Of a DNA stretch of 64,000 nucleotides, positions 1 through 10,254 are shown one piece after another. The notes below the pieces were generated by a model. The model saw only the letters and a program-made list of their open reading frames with translations, searched no databases and had not been told where the DNA came from. Position numbers and translations under genes: made by a program. Numbering within the stretch: position 1 is the stretch's first letter; the number at the start of each line of letters is the position of its first letter. Origin of the DNA: Martinezella multihospitum (GTDB taxonomy: Bacteria > Pseudomonadota > Alphaproteobacteria > Rhizobiales > Rhizobiaceae); contig NZ_FMAG01000007.1 in NCBI RefSeq assembly GCF_900094585.1, positions 291,552 to 355,551 on the forward strand, given 5' to 3'.

Positions 1-1246
1 CGCCGGGATGGGTGAAGAGCTTGCCGCGTTCCGCCCACAGCGTCGCAACGATCGACAACGCACCGAATACCGTGAAACCGGCGAGCAACGGCTGTGCCGT
101 GCCATCGAACATCTGACCGACGACGCCGCCGAGGAGAACGCCCACCGTGGTGGACACCGAGCTGGTGATTGCGGCCGCCGTTCCTGCCAGATGGCCCATC
201 GGCTCCAGGCTGATGGCCATGCAGTTGGTGGTGATAACAGCAAACATCATCAACATGACCGAGATCAATATGTAGATGAAGGTGAAGCTTGGCTGACCGA
301 ACATGCCGACGATGTAGCCGATGGCGCCTAAAACGGTGAAGACGATCATGGCCGCGTGCGAAATGCGGCGCATGCCGAAGCTGCGGACGAAATAGCCATT
401 GGCAAACTGTGCGACGGCCGTACCGGCTGCGGTTGCCGCAAAGGCGATCGGGAAAGTTTCTCCGAGACCGTAGACCTCGCCAAAGACCTGCTGCACGGAA
501 ACGATGTAGGCGCAGATGACGCCGGTATAGAGCGTCAGGCCGATCATGTAGCCGCAGGTGATGCGGTTGGTGAGTACGGTCTTGAAGCCAGACAGCACGG
601 AAGCAACCGACAGCGGCAGGCGTTCCTCGACCGGAAGCGTCTCCTTCATGCGGAAGAAGGCGACCAGAAAGAGGCCGGCGCTGACGATGCCGATCAGGAT
701 GAAGATCCATTGCCAGTTGGAATAGGCAACGATCACTTGGCCGACGAAAGGTGCGACCATCGGCATGATCATGAAGACGATCATGACATAAGACATGACG
801 CGGGCCATTTCGCGGCCGCCGAAGCAGTCGCGGACGATGGCGAGCGTCGTGATGCGCACGGCCGCGGCGCCGACGCCCTGCGCAAAGCGCAGTGCGAGCA
901 GCGCGAAAAGGCTGCCGCTCCAGGCCGCGGCGAACAGCGTCACGGTGTAGAAGGCCAGGCCTCCCAACAGAATGCGCCGCCGGCCATAGGTGTCCGACAG
1001 GCTGCCGAAGAAGAGCTGGCAAATGCCGAAACCGAGGAAATAGACGCCGATGACGAGCTGCGTGTCATTCGGATTGGCGACCGAGAGCGACTGGCCGATA
1101 TTCGGCAGCGCCGGCAGCATGCTATCGATGCCCATGGAAATGCTGGCCGTCATCAGGGCGATCGTGAGGATGAATTCGACGATGCCGAGGCCGATGCGGT
1201 TGGAGCCGGATTGTTCCGACTGCTGGGACTGAGGCGGGGTTGTCAT
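1..1246 (-). CDS. MFS drug exporter, Bcr/CflA family (3' end cut by window edge)
   Basis: Reading the minus strand from the ATG at 1244-1246 gives an open frame that runs off the left edge after 415 codons. The product is a multi-pass inner-membrane protein of the major facilitator superfamily. The loop between the second and third helices reads GSLSDTYGRRR, the MFS family signature, and an LRFAQGVGAAA segment follows, as in Bcr/CflA drug-H+ antiporters. The substrate cannot be deduced. It lies 13 nt downstream of a second, clearly paralogous MFS gene on the same strand, so the two are probably co-transcribed. The stop codon is outside the window. Confidence 0.88.
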   Translation of the reverse strand, partial: MTTPPQSQQSEQSGSNRIGLGIVEFILTIALMTASISMGIDSMLPALPNIGQSLSVANPNDTQLVIGVYFLGFGICQLFFGSLSDTYGRRRILLGGLAFYTVTLFAAAWSGSLFALLALRFAQGVGAAAVRITTLAIVRDCFGGREMARVMSYVMIVFMIMPMVAPFVGQVIVAYSNWQWIFILIGIVSAGLFLVAFFRMKETLPVEERLPLSVASVLSGFKTVLTNRITCGYMIGLTLYTGVICAYIVSVQQVFGEVYGLGETFPIAFAATAAGTAVAQFANGYFVRSFGMRRISHAAMIVFTVLGAIGYIVGMFGQPSFTFIYILISVMLMMFAVITTNCMAISLEPMGHLAGTAAAITSSVSTTVGVLLGGVVGQMFDGTAQPLLAGFTVFGALSIVATLWAERGKLFTHPG

Positions 1247-1259
1247 TCGAATATGCCTG

Positions 1260-2534
1260 TCAATGTAACGCGAGAGACTGGTCGGCTGGAGGTGGCGCAT
1301 TGTGCGGGCGGAACAGCTTTCCTTTTTCAGCGATCAGCACGAAGACGACGCCAATGAGGGAAACGGTAAAGTAACCGATGACCATCGGTGTTGCCGTGCC
1401 ATTGTAGAACTGCCCGATGCAGGCGCCGATCGATGCGCCGCCGACCGTGCTCATGAAGCCGAGTACGGAGGATGCTGTGCCGGCGACGTGGCCGAGGGGC
1501 TCCATCGCGAGAGAATTGAAATTGGAACCGATCCAGCCGAACTGGAACATGGCCAATGCAAAAAAGACCATGAACAGCGGGAAGGGCATTGGCGATGGTC
1601 CATAAAGCTGCACCAGCAGCCAACAGAAGGTGATGGCGACAAAGCCGAGCAGGGCCGTGTGCGACAGCCGGCGCATGCCGAACCGGCCGACGAACTGGGA
1701 GTTGACGAAAGACGACAGGGCCATGAATGCCGCAACGCCGCCAAACGCCAGTGGCGTATAGACGCCAAGGCCGTAGATGTTGTTGTAGATCTGCTGGGCG
1801 GAATTGATGAAGCCGAACAACGCGCCGAAGAGGAATGTGCTCGCCAGAGTGTAACAGAGTGCCACCCGGTCCGTCAGAACGATCTTGAAGCCGGAGGCGA
1901 CAGACCTCACGGTCAGCGGCCGGACGTTTTCAGGCTTCAGCGTCTCCGGAAGCCGGAAATACATCCAGAGGCCGACGAGCGTTGCCATGGCGCCGATGAA
2001 GACGAAGATCATGTGCCAGGTGCTGACCAGCAGGATGATCTGGCCGCTTCCGGGCGCGATGACAGGGACGATCATGAAGACCATCATGATGAGTGACATC
2101 ACTTCGGCCATCAGGCGACCGCCGAAAACGTCGCGAACAATGGAGACGGTGATGACGCGGGTGGCCGCCGAACCGAGGCCCTGAATGAAGCGGAGCGCCA
2201 GCAGGCCGGCAAAGGATGGGATGAGAGCAATGCCGAATGCCGAAATCACGTAGATGGTGATGCCGACCAGGAGTGGCATGCGGCGGCCGAAGCGATCCGA
2301 CAGGGGACCATAGATAAGCTGGGCCGAGCCGAAGCCGATCAGATAGGCGGTTACGACATATTGCCGGTGGTTCTCGTTCATCACGCCGAGGCTGGAGCCG
2401 ATCTGCTGCAGTGCGGGAAGCATGATGTCGATGGCGAGCGAATTGATGGCCATCAGGAAGGCCGCGAGTGCGATGAACTCACGTTTGCCCATGGGTAGTT
2501 GCCCATGGGACATGGCCTGGGATGAAGTCGTCAC
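1260..2534 (-). CDS. MFS drug exporter, Bcr/CflA family
   Basis: 424-residue inner-membrane transporter, about twelve hydrophobic segments. It carries the MFS loop motif GPLSDRFGRRMP after the second helix and LRFIQGLGSAATR in helix four, as in Bcr/CflA multidrug or sugar efflux proteins. The frame starts at a GTG (codon 1) followed by a Thr/Ser-rich N-terminus. Length is normal for the family. It is first of a tandem pair: its stop is 13 nt before the start of the second MFS gene, and the two proteins share motif order and closely similar helix 4-5 sequences, indicating a local duplication. No adjacent regulator is visible, so the inducing compound is unknown. Confidence 0.88.
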   Translation of the reverse strand: MTTSSQAMSHGQLPMGKREFIALAAFLMAINSLAIDIMLPALQQIGSSLGVMNENHRQYVVTAYLIGFGSAQLIYGPLSDRFGRRMPLLVGITIYVISAFGIALIPSFAGLLALRFIQGLGSAATRVITVSIVRDVFGGRLMAEVMSLIMMVFMIVPVIAPGSGQIILLVSTWHMIFVFIGAMATLVGLWMYFRLPETLKPENVRPLTVRSVASGFKIVLTDRVALCYTLASTFLFGALFGFINSAQQIYNNIYGLGVYTPLAFGGVAAFMALSSFVNSQFVGRFGMRRLSHTALLGFVAITFCWLLVQLYGPSPMPFPLFMVFFALAMFQFGWIGSNFNSLAMEPLGHVAGTASSVLGFMSTVGGASIGACIGQFYNGTATPMVIGYFTVSLIGVVFVLIAEKGKLFRPHNAPPPADQSLALH

Positions 2535-2632
2535 GGTTTTATTCCCATAAACATGTCAAGGGCGCCGCCCGGTGGCAGCGCCTTATCGATCAAATTGAAC
2601 TATGGAAACCGGACGGGGAGCCCGGTGCCCGG

Positions 2633-2968
2633 TCAGGCGGCGCCGCGAACGCTGATGCCGTGTTCCTGAAGGTGTTGCTGCAACTCGCCCGCCTGGAACA
2701 TTTCGCGCACGATATCGCAGCCGCCGATGAATTCGCCCTTTACGTAAAGCTGCGGAATGGTCGGCCAGTTGGAATAGTCCTTGATGCCCTGACGGATTTC
2801 AGCGTCGGCCAGGACATTGATGCCCTTATAATCGACGCCGATATAGTCGAGAATCTGGACCACCTGGCCGGAGAAACCACACTGCGGGAACTGGGGCGTG
2901 CCTTTCATGAAGAGAACGACGTCGTTGTTCTTAACTTCGTTGGCGATGAATTCCTGAATGCCGCTCAT
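2633..2968 (-). CDS. grxD: Monothiol glutaredoxin (Grx4/GrxD family)
   Basis: 111-residue monothiol glutaredoxin, which binds a [2Fe-2S] cluster with glutathione and hands clusters to targets, usually together with BolA. The active site CGFS is at residues 30-33 within KGTPQFPQCGFSGQ. The glutathione-binding WPTIPQLYV is near 68-76 and GGCD is at 82-85. The chosen ATG gives the canonical N-terminus MSGIQEFI; the upstream in-frame extension to 3106 has no family similarity. The bolA partner lies at 5061-5294 on the same strand, separated by two plus-strand genes. Other rhizobial genomes commonly have purL, bolA and grxD in close order, so the intervening genes look like an insertion. Confidence 0.95.
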   Translation of the reverse strand: MSGIQEFIANEVKNNDVVLFMKGTPQFPQCGFSGQVVQILDYIGVDYKGINVLADAEIRQGIKDYSNWPTIPQLYVKGEFIGGCDIVREMFQAGELQQHLQEHGISVRGAA

Positions 2969-3352
2969 TGTCCAGTTCCTTTCACATGCGGGGTCAAGGT
3001 CCGCAGCGTTACATCTGTCCCTTAAATAGCAAGCACCCGGCTTGATTTCCAGCGGCAAAACGTAGGTGCCATCTTTTTCATCGCATGAATAGATTTCCGG
3101 CATCACCTGTTAACAGGAACGTCCAGAAAGTGTCGATTGGCTTTCATTTCTGAACAGTGCGTTTTGAAATCACCTCTTCAACTCCAAGCCTGAACAACAC
3201 ACATCAATTTAAAATCAAGGGACGATGAATATTAGTATGCTACCTAATTTACAAACCATCGGTATGTTTGTTAGAGTTTGCCGATTGATGCGATTTGGCG
3301 CGTATCGATCCCTTGTCGGCATTGCATTCGCATTTTTAAGGGAGCGGACTCC
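2969..3352. other. Intergenic stretch, AT-rich, no gene recognised
   Basis: 384 bases between grxD (minus strand) and a small plus-strand membrane protein. The segment from about 3110 to 3350 is noticeably richer in A and T than its surroundings and should hold the divergent promoters. A weak inverted repeat, CAAAC with GTTTG, lies near 3252-3270. No convincing open reading frame, tRNA or riboswitch was seen. Confidence 0.5.
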
Positions 3353-3655
3353 ATGAGCCACCATCACTATTCCGAAGGACAGGTTGGTGAAGAGCGGGAA
3401 TTTTATAGCTCTGAAGATACGAGTGAAGGCGAGCGGGAATATTACGAACATGTGCGCACACCGCGAGCATCGATCCTGAACAGCACCGTGACCGTAAGCG
3501 CCATCGTGCTTATTCTGAGCATCGCTTTCGGTTACCGTGCCTCGACCGCACCGACGCCGCAATCGACCACGCCGCCGGCCGTCGAGAAAATCATAACGGC
3601 GCCGTCGCTGGACTCTTGTGCTGATATCTCTCCATATCCGCGCCGGGAATGCTGA
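3353..3655 (+). CDS. Small single-span membrane protein, unknown function
   Basis: 100-residue protein not recognised as a named family. The start at 3353 is chosen because AAGGGAGCGG precedes it at a good distance. The N-terminal half is charged and tyrosine-rich, with a repeated acidic pattern (GEEREFYSSED, then GEREYYEH). One transmembrane segment follows at about residues 44-62, and then a short Pro/Thr-rich tail with two cysteines near the C-terminus. This predicts an N-in single-pass protein with a periplasmic tail, or an uncleaved signal anchor. A convincing terminator was not seen downstream. Confidence 0.6.
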   Translation: MSHHHYSEGQVGEEREFYSSEDTSEGEREYYEHVRTPRASILNSTVTVSAIVLILSIAFGYRASTAPTPQSTTPPAVEKIITAPSLDSCADISPYPRREC

Positions 3656-3875
3656 TATGCCGGAACTCGGATTTTTACCCTTGGTATGGAGAAAAAGCCG
3701 GCTGAGGACGGTTGTGTATCCGCCATGCGGGCTGAAGCGATTATAAACGTTTGATCCTATGTTTTTGTTTTTGGGATGATTTGTTGCAGCCTGCCATGAA
3801 AAAGCCAGCAGGCCATGGTCTTGGCGATTTTCAGATTTTATCAGTGCTACTGGCGCCCCGGGGACAGACTACAAT

Positions 3876-5075
3876 ATGAATCCTATCAAGAAGAGGGTGG
3901 TTCTCCACTTCCCCGGCTTCGAGCCGCTGGACGCTGCCGCACATCGGGCTCGTTATGAGCGTTCCGCCCGGCAGAGCGCCGCCGCCTGGGATTTTTCCGC
4001 CTCGGTCGGGGAATTGAAGAATTTTGGCCGGGCACCGTATTTCGATGTCACGGCGACAGCTGCGGATTGGCATATCCAAAGCCGGATTCATATCGTCGAT
4101 CATAACGATCTGGTGGCAGTCCTGAACGGCAGGTCATTCTTCACGCGGCTCATCCAGGGCTATCTTGCTGCCGCAAGGGTTGCCATTTCGGGCGGCATGG
4201 CCGGCTATTTCCGTCATGCATGGCGCTTCGGCCTGTTCTTCATCTTTCCCTTTCTGCTGATGTTCGTGGGGCTGATTCTCAGCCTATCGATCGCGTTTAC
4301 GCCAATCCTGTTCGGACTGCCGGCCTGGAGCCATATCGGCAGTATCGCGCTCGCGGTCGCCTTCTTCGTCTATGTCTTCCTGCCGCAGGCCGAGAAGCTG
4401 CATACTCTGCACCTCTTCTCCGACTGGGAAATGGCGGTCGCGATGGCGGGATTGAACGGAATAGGCGCCGAACAGTGGCTGGAAGCAAGCGCCGTCAGCG
4501 TCCGGCAAGCCTTGGATGAGCCCGACGTCGAAGAATTCGTCATCTCCTCGCATAGCATGGGCTCGTCCGTAGCAGCTCACGTAGTTGGCCTGTTGCTTGA
4601 GCGTGAGCCGGAACTGTTGCGGGGCAAGCGCGTGGTGTTTACGACACTTGGCAGTGCCATTCTGCAATGCGCCCTCATGCGGCCGGCAAAGGTGCTGCGC
4701 TCACGCGTGGGATTGATCGCACGCTGCAAGGACATCTTCTGGCTCGACGTACATTGTCTGACCGATGCGATCCATTTTTATAAGACAAAGGTCGCCGCCG
4801 TTTGCGGACACGAGGATGCCCGGCAGGCTTCGATCCTGTTCATACGCTTCAAGCAGATGCTGTCGGAGAAGCATTACAAGAAGATCAAGCGCGATTTCCT
4901 GCGGGTTCACCGGCAATATGTGCTCGGTCCCGATGTGAGGGCGTTCTTCGACTTCACGCTGATGACGGCCGGTCCGCTGCCGGCTTCGGATTTCGCTGAA
5001 TTCTCACCGAAGAGATTGCCGGAGCTGAGCTTCAACTCCGGCGAAGAGGCGCAAGCGCTCTCAGTCGGGCGCTGA
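3876..5075 (+). CDS. Membrane protein with alpha/beta-hydrolase-like Ser motif
   Basis: 399-residue protein of unclear function. The N-terminal ~90 residues are soluble. Two or three strongly hydrophobic segments lie at about 110-135 and 145-168. The C-terminal half contains EEFVISSHSMGSS with a nucleophile-elbow-like S-x-S-x-G at 225-229, which resembles the lipase/alpha-beta hydrolase elbow although the first Gly is Ser. A His-Asp pair could not be assigned with confidence. A membrane-associated lipase or esterase is a reasonable but unproven reading. The 3' end overlaps the convergent bolA gene by 15 bp. Its position splits the bolA/grxD neighbourhood. Confidence 0.7.
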   Translation: MNPIKKRVVLHFPGFEPLDAAAHRARYERSARQSAAAWDFSASVGELKNFGRAPYFDVTATAADWHIQSRIHIVDHNDLVAVLNGRSFFTRLIQGYLAAARVAISGGMAGYFRHAWRFGLFFIFPFLLMFVGLILSLSIAFTPILFGLPAWSHIGSIALAVAFFVYVFLPQAEKLHTLHLFSDWEMAVAMAGLNGIGAEQWLEASAVSVRQALDEPDVEEFVISSHSMGSSVAAHVVGLLLEREPELLRGKRVVFTTLGSAILQCALMRPAKVLRSRVGLIARCKDIFWLDVHCLTDAIHFYKTKVAAVCGHEDARQASILFIRFKQMLSEKHYKKIKRDFLRVHRQYVLGPDVRAFFDFTLMTAGPLPASDFAEFSPKRLPELSFNSGEEAQALSVGR

Positions 5076-5294
5076 CGTCTGCAGCGCAAGGGCGTGCAGC
5101 ACGCCGCCCATATTGCCCTTCAAGGCATCATAGACCATCTGGTGTTGCTGCACGCGGCTCTTGCCGCGGAAGGCTTCCGCGACAACTTCGGCGGCATAGT
5201 GATCGCCATCCCCGGCCAGGTCGCGAATCGTCACCTTGGCGCCGGGAATGCCGGCCTTGATCATGTCTTCGATATCGCCGGGGTTCATGGGCAT
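5061..5294 (-). CDS. bolA: BolA family protein
   Basis: 77-residue BolA-like protein, a partner of monothiol glutaredoxins in [2Fe-2S] cluster trafficking. The sequence fits the family throughout: an N-terminal helix (PGDIEDMIKAGIPGA), a central strand region with GDGDHYAAEVV, and the signature RVQQHQMVYDAL near the C-terminus. The start at 5294 is preceded by GAGG at 8 nt; a second Met two codons later is possible. It lies 14 nt downstream of purL on the same strand, so it is probably in the purL transcript. Its 3' end overlaps the convergent membrane hydrolase gene by 15 bp. Confidence 0.94.
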   Translation of the reverse strand: MPMNPGDIEDMIKAGIPGAKVTIRDLAGDGDHYAAEVVAEAFRGKSRVQQHQMVYDALKGNMGGVLHALALQTSAPD

Positions 5295-5308
5295 GAGTGG
5301 TACCTCGA

Positions 5309-7540
<2,232 letters not shown>

Positions 7541-7629
7541 GGGCGCTCGAGTGTCCTTGCCTGTAAAGGATTGGAAGACCGGTCAGGGGATCGGGGTCTC
7601 TTTAGCGCAAGTCTCCCTGTCGTGCGACA

Positions 7630-7659
7630 GGAAAATCACCGGCGTTCACAACACGCCGG
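7630..7659 (-). terminator. Probable terminator after the PagL-like gene
   Basis: CCGGCGT (7639-7645) pairs with ACGCCGG (7653-7659) around a 7-nt loop. On the minus strand the stem is followed by TGATTTTCC. It lies 52 nt after the deacylase stop. The T tract is short, so strength is uncertain. Confidence 0.5.
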
Positions 7660-7711
7660 CATTGATGCCGGGGAAATCGAGCGCGCGGCCATCGCTGACC
7701 GCTGCGCGAGA

Positions 7712-8320
7712 TCAGAACTTGTAGCCGACCATGAGGCCGACGCGCGTCATGCCGCCATTGGGGCCGTCACAAAGATTGGCGTGCGAGGAATGCGCGATCT
7801 GCGCCATCATGTTCCAGTGGCTGTCGAAATTGTAGCCGAGGCCGGCATATTCGTGGAAGAGCAGGCGACAGCCCAGCATCGGGCCATGGTCCTGCCAATT
7901 GTCAAGGTTGCCGGTATGGACCGTGCCGCCGAAGCCAACTTCCGTGAAGATGCCGTTGCTGTGGGTGAGCGTCCAGGAGAGGCCGCCGTAAACCTGGGTC
8001 GCCGAACCGGCGGTACCGATCGAAGTTCCGACATGGATGCGAGGATGGGTCAGCTGATCCTTCCAGTCGGCGGTCGGATTGTAGCCGAACGGATTGAAGA
8101 GCACCTGGACATCCGGAAAAACGCCGTTCTCGTGATCATATCCGCTCTGAATGGAGCCGCTCGCGCCGAAACGGAGTTCGTCGAAGATCTTGACTGGGGC
8201 GGCAGGAGCAGCCGTCACCGTATCTGCAGCGGTTGCGGCCGATTGACCTGCAACAAATACCGAACTGACTGCCAGAAAACTCGAAACTAAACGCTTGCTG
8301 AAAAAGCCTGCAATAGCCAT
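7712..8320 (-). CDS. PagL-like lipid A 3-O-deacylase (acyloxyacyl hydrolase family)
   Basis: 202-residue exported outer-membrane beta-barrel. The N-terminus is a signal peptide (residues 1-~30, ending near SAATAAD). The body has alternating hydrophobic strands, and the protein ends in an aromatic residue (GLMVGYKF), typical of outer-membrane barrels. The motif AHSSHAN near residues 175-181 supplies the His-x-Ser seen in the PagL catalytic centre. PagL removes the 3-O acyl chain of lipid A and so remodels LPS. The start at 8320 is preceded by AGGGGGAGTGC. Family assignment is good; enzyme activity is inferred. It is transcribed toward purL but has its own probable terminator. Confidence 0.78.
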   Translation of the reverse strand: MAIAGFFSKRLVSSFLAVSSVFVAGQSAATAADTVTAAPAAPVKIFDELRFGASGSIQSGYDHENGVFPDVQVLFNPFGYNPTADWKDQLTHPRIHVGTSIGTAGSATQVYGGLSWTLTHSNGIFTEVGFGGTVHTGNLDNWQDHGPMLGCRLLFHEYAGLGYNFDSHWNMMAQIAHSSHANLCDGPNGGMTRVGLMVGYKF

Positions 8321-8443
8321 GCACTCCCCCTGGTGTGGCGGGCGAATCCTCATTTTTTATTGATAGAATGGTAGCGTGCTAAGTGTCGAGATGGCGAAAT
8401 CGCAATTGTGTAAGATGTCTGTCGATAAATTGATAAGGCTTGC

Positions 8444-9862
8444 TTAAATGTGACTATCGTATCCCGATGAGCCGTTTTCCAGCAACCTGCGTAATGTCAT
8501 GAAGCCGGCCGCAACATCTTCCCGCTGTGGAGGCGACGAGAAAGCGACTCGGACCCTGTGGAAAACACGTTCGATTCGAGCTGCCTTGAACTCGTCTTCG
8601 TCATCGATCAATACCCCCTCGGTCAGGGCGGCATTCTTGAATGTGCCTGATAACCAGGGTTCGGGCAGCTTCAGCCACAGGAACGGCAGATGCGGATGCG
8701 AATTGAACTCAAAGCCCGCCAATGCCTCGCGCGCCAGCTGCTCGCGTGCCTTGATTTCTTCGACCGCTTTGCGACGCAACTCCAATGCGTGACCGCCCAG
8801 GACGAGCCTGGCGCAGGTTTCGGCCAGGATGAAGGGCAGGCCGCCCGTCGTCATCTTATGGGTGACCTTGATGCGCTGAGCGAAATGTGGCGGGCAGGCG
8901 ACCCAGCCGCCGCGCACGCCAGCCGTCACCGATTTCGAGAGACTGCTGACCACGAAGGTCCGTTCCGGCGCAATGGTGGCCATAAGCGGATTCTGGTCGC
9001 CGGTCATGCCGCCATAGAGATCGTCCTCGATCAGCCAGACGCTGTGCCGGCGTGCAATGGCGGCAATCGCCCGGCGTCTTGCCTCGGGCATTGTCACCAG
9101 TGTGGGATTATGGGCTGTCGGCATCAGGAAGGCGAGACGCGGATGCTGCTGCTGGCATAGGCGCTCGAAATCCTCGGGGATCATGCCGTGCTCGTCCGAA
9201 TCCACCAGGATCGTACGGCGTCCGAGCAGGCGTGCAGCGCGGCTGATCTGCGTATAGGTGAGGTTTTCGAAGACGATCTTGTCGCCCGGTGAGGTAACGG
9301 CCGAAATGACCGCAATTGTGCCGGCATGGGCGCCGAGCGTCGGCACGATTGTCTCGATTGCCGGCTGCCAGCCGTTACGGGCAAGCCAGATCTGTCCTGC
9401 CTCGAACCAGCTCGCCGGGAAGTTCCTTGAATAGGAGGAGATTTCTGTCTGGTGCTCACTGCTGATGTCGGCAAAGAGCTTGCCGATGATCACACCCTGG
9501 CCGATATCGGGAGCGGCGGTCGTATCGAAGCGGATCTTGGCATCCGGCGTATTCAGGCCGCGGGTGCCGGCAAGCGCCTGCGTGATCGGATCCACGAGTT
9601 CGATCTGCTTGCCATTCGAACGTTCCAGAACATAGGTGCCGCGGCCGACTTCGCCGGCGACCAGACCGCGTTCGTGCACGAGGGCATAGGCCCGGCTGAC
9701 CGTGCCGATGGTGACGCCGATATCATAAGCAAGATTGCGCTGTGGCGGCAGCTTGGTGCCGGGCGGCAATACGCCATGGGTAATGGCATGTTCGATGGCG
9801 TCGGCGACGCGGATATAGACCGGGCCGGTTCCGCTTGAAATGTCAGGAAGCCAATTTGTCAT
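8444..9862 (-). CDS. MocR-type regulator (GntR HTH fused to aminotransferase-like domain)
   Basis: 472-residue PLP-dependent regulator. Residues ~10-80 form a GntR winged helix (PGTKLPPQRNLAYDIGVTIG then TVSRAYALVHERGLV). Residues ~110-460 have the fold of a type I aminotransferase, with the NPT/DDLYGG segment and the PLP lysine K310 in SSLSKSVTAGVRGG, so cofactor binding is preserved. Such proteins usually regulate an adjacent divergent gene in response to PLP, GABA or an amino acid. Here the divergent gene encodes a DUF1127 protein. A perfect palindrome spans its own start codon and a second lies 50 nt away, suggesting autoregulation. The cognate metabolite cannot be told. Confidence 0.93.
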   Translation of the reverse strand: MTNWLPDISSGTGPVYIRVADAIEHAITHGVLPPGTKLPPQRNLAYDIGVTIGTVSRAYALVHERGLVAGEVGRGTYVLERSNGKQIELVDPITQALAGTRGLNTPDAKIRFDTTAAPDIGQGVIIGKLFADISSEHQTEISSYSRNFPASWFEAGQIWLARNGWQPAIETIVPTLGAHAGTIAVISAVTSPGDKIVFENLTYTQISRAARLLGRRTILVDSDEHGMIPEDFERLCQQQHPRLAFLMPTAHNPTLVTMPEARRRAIAAIARRHSVWLIEDDLYGGMTGDQNPLMATIAPERTFVVSSLSKSVTAGVRGGWVACPPHFAQRIKVTHKMTTGGLPFILAETCARLVLGGHALELRRKAVEEIKAREQLAREALAGFEFNSHPHLPFLWLKLPEPWLSGTFKNAALTEGVLIDDEDEFKAARIERVFHRVRVAFSSPPQREDVAAGFMTLRRLLENGSSGYDSHI

Positions 9863-9870
9863 AATGACAA
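9856..9870. promoter_or_regulatory. Palindrome over the MocR start codon
   Basis: TTGTCAT-A-ATGACAA, a perfect 7-bp inverted repeat with one central base. It covers the MocR start codon (9860-9862). A related half-site AATTGTCA recurs at 9941-9948. A candidate autoregulatory operator. Confidence 0.4.
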
Positions 9871-9915
9871 TTTCCTAGATTGTCTCCGTTGTGGAGTCAA
9901 GCATATGAGTCAATT

Positions 9916-9936
9916 TGTATCGTTTGGCTCGATACA
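9916..9936. promoter_or_regulatory. Inverted repeat in MocR/DUF1127 intergenic region
   Basis: TGTATCG (9916-9922) and CGATACA (9930-9936) are a perfect 7-bp inverted repeat around TTTGGCT. It lies between the divergent MocR and DUF1127 genes if the latter starts at 9968, and is a candidate operator. Confidence 0.5.
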
Positions 9937-9967
9937 TCACAATTGTCACCATCATATGGAAATGAAG

Positions 9968-10213
9968 ATGAGTACAATAGCTACAATCCACTCGGCCGTG
10001 GCAGGAGATGCCTGCGCGGCGGACGTGGGAATTAGAGCGGCCCAGCCAAGGCCGCATATATTGCGCCGGCTCTGGACGTCCTATCGGGATTGGCTGGAGA
10101 AGCGCGAGGGACGGCGTATTCTAAGGGATCTGACTGATGATCAGTTACACGACATCGGCCTGACGCGCCGCGAGGCGGCAAAGGAAGTCAGTAAGTCATT
10201 CTTTTGGGATTGA
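9968..10213 (+). CDS. DUF1127 protein
   Basis: Small basic protein of 81 residues. The C-terminal half is a DUF1127 domain (YRDWLEKREGRRIL, then LTDDQLHDIGLTR), the arginine-rich module abundant in rhizobia and linked elsewhere to RNA binding and to stress or phosphate and carbon metabolism. The reading frame stays open to an ATG at 9905, which would add 21 residues rich in His. The downstream ATG at 9968 is preferred because the palindrome at 9916-9936 then falls in the promoter rather than the coding region; this is a judgement, not proof. It is divergent from the MocR gene and likely its target. Confidence 0.8.
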   Translation: MSTIATIHSAVAGDACAADVGIRAAQPRPHILRRLWTSYRDWLEKREGRRILRDLTDDQLHDIGLTRREAAKEVSKSFFWD

Positions 10214-10254
10214 GTGTCAGCGCGAGCCAATCTCGGCATCAACCTGTCTGGCGC

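Noticed and set aside
7616..7631. Perfect hairpin CCTGTCG-TG-CGACAGG upstream of purL
   Set aside because: Two-base loop and no known regulator; could be chance. Kept only as a note.
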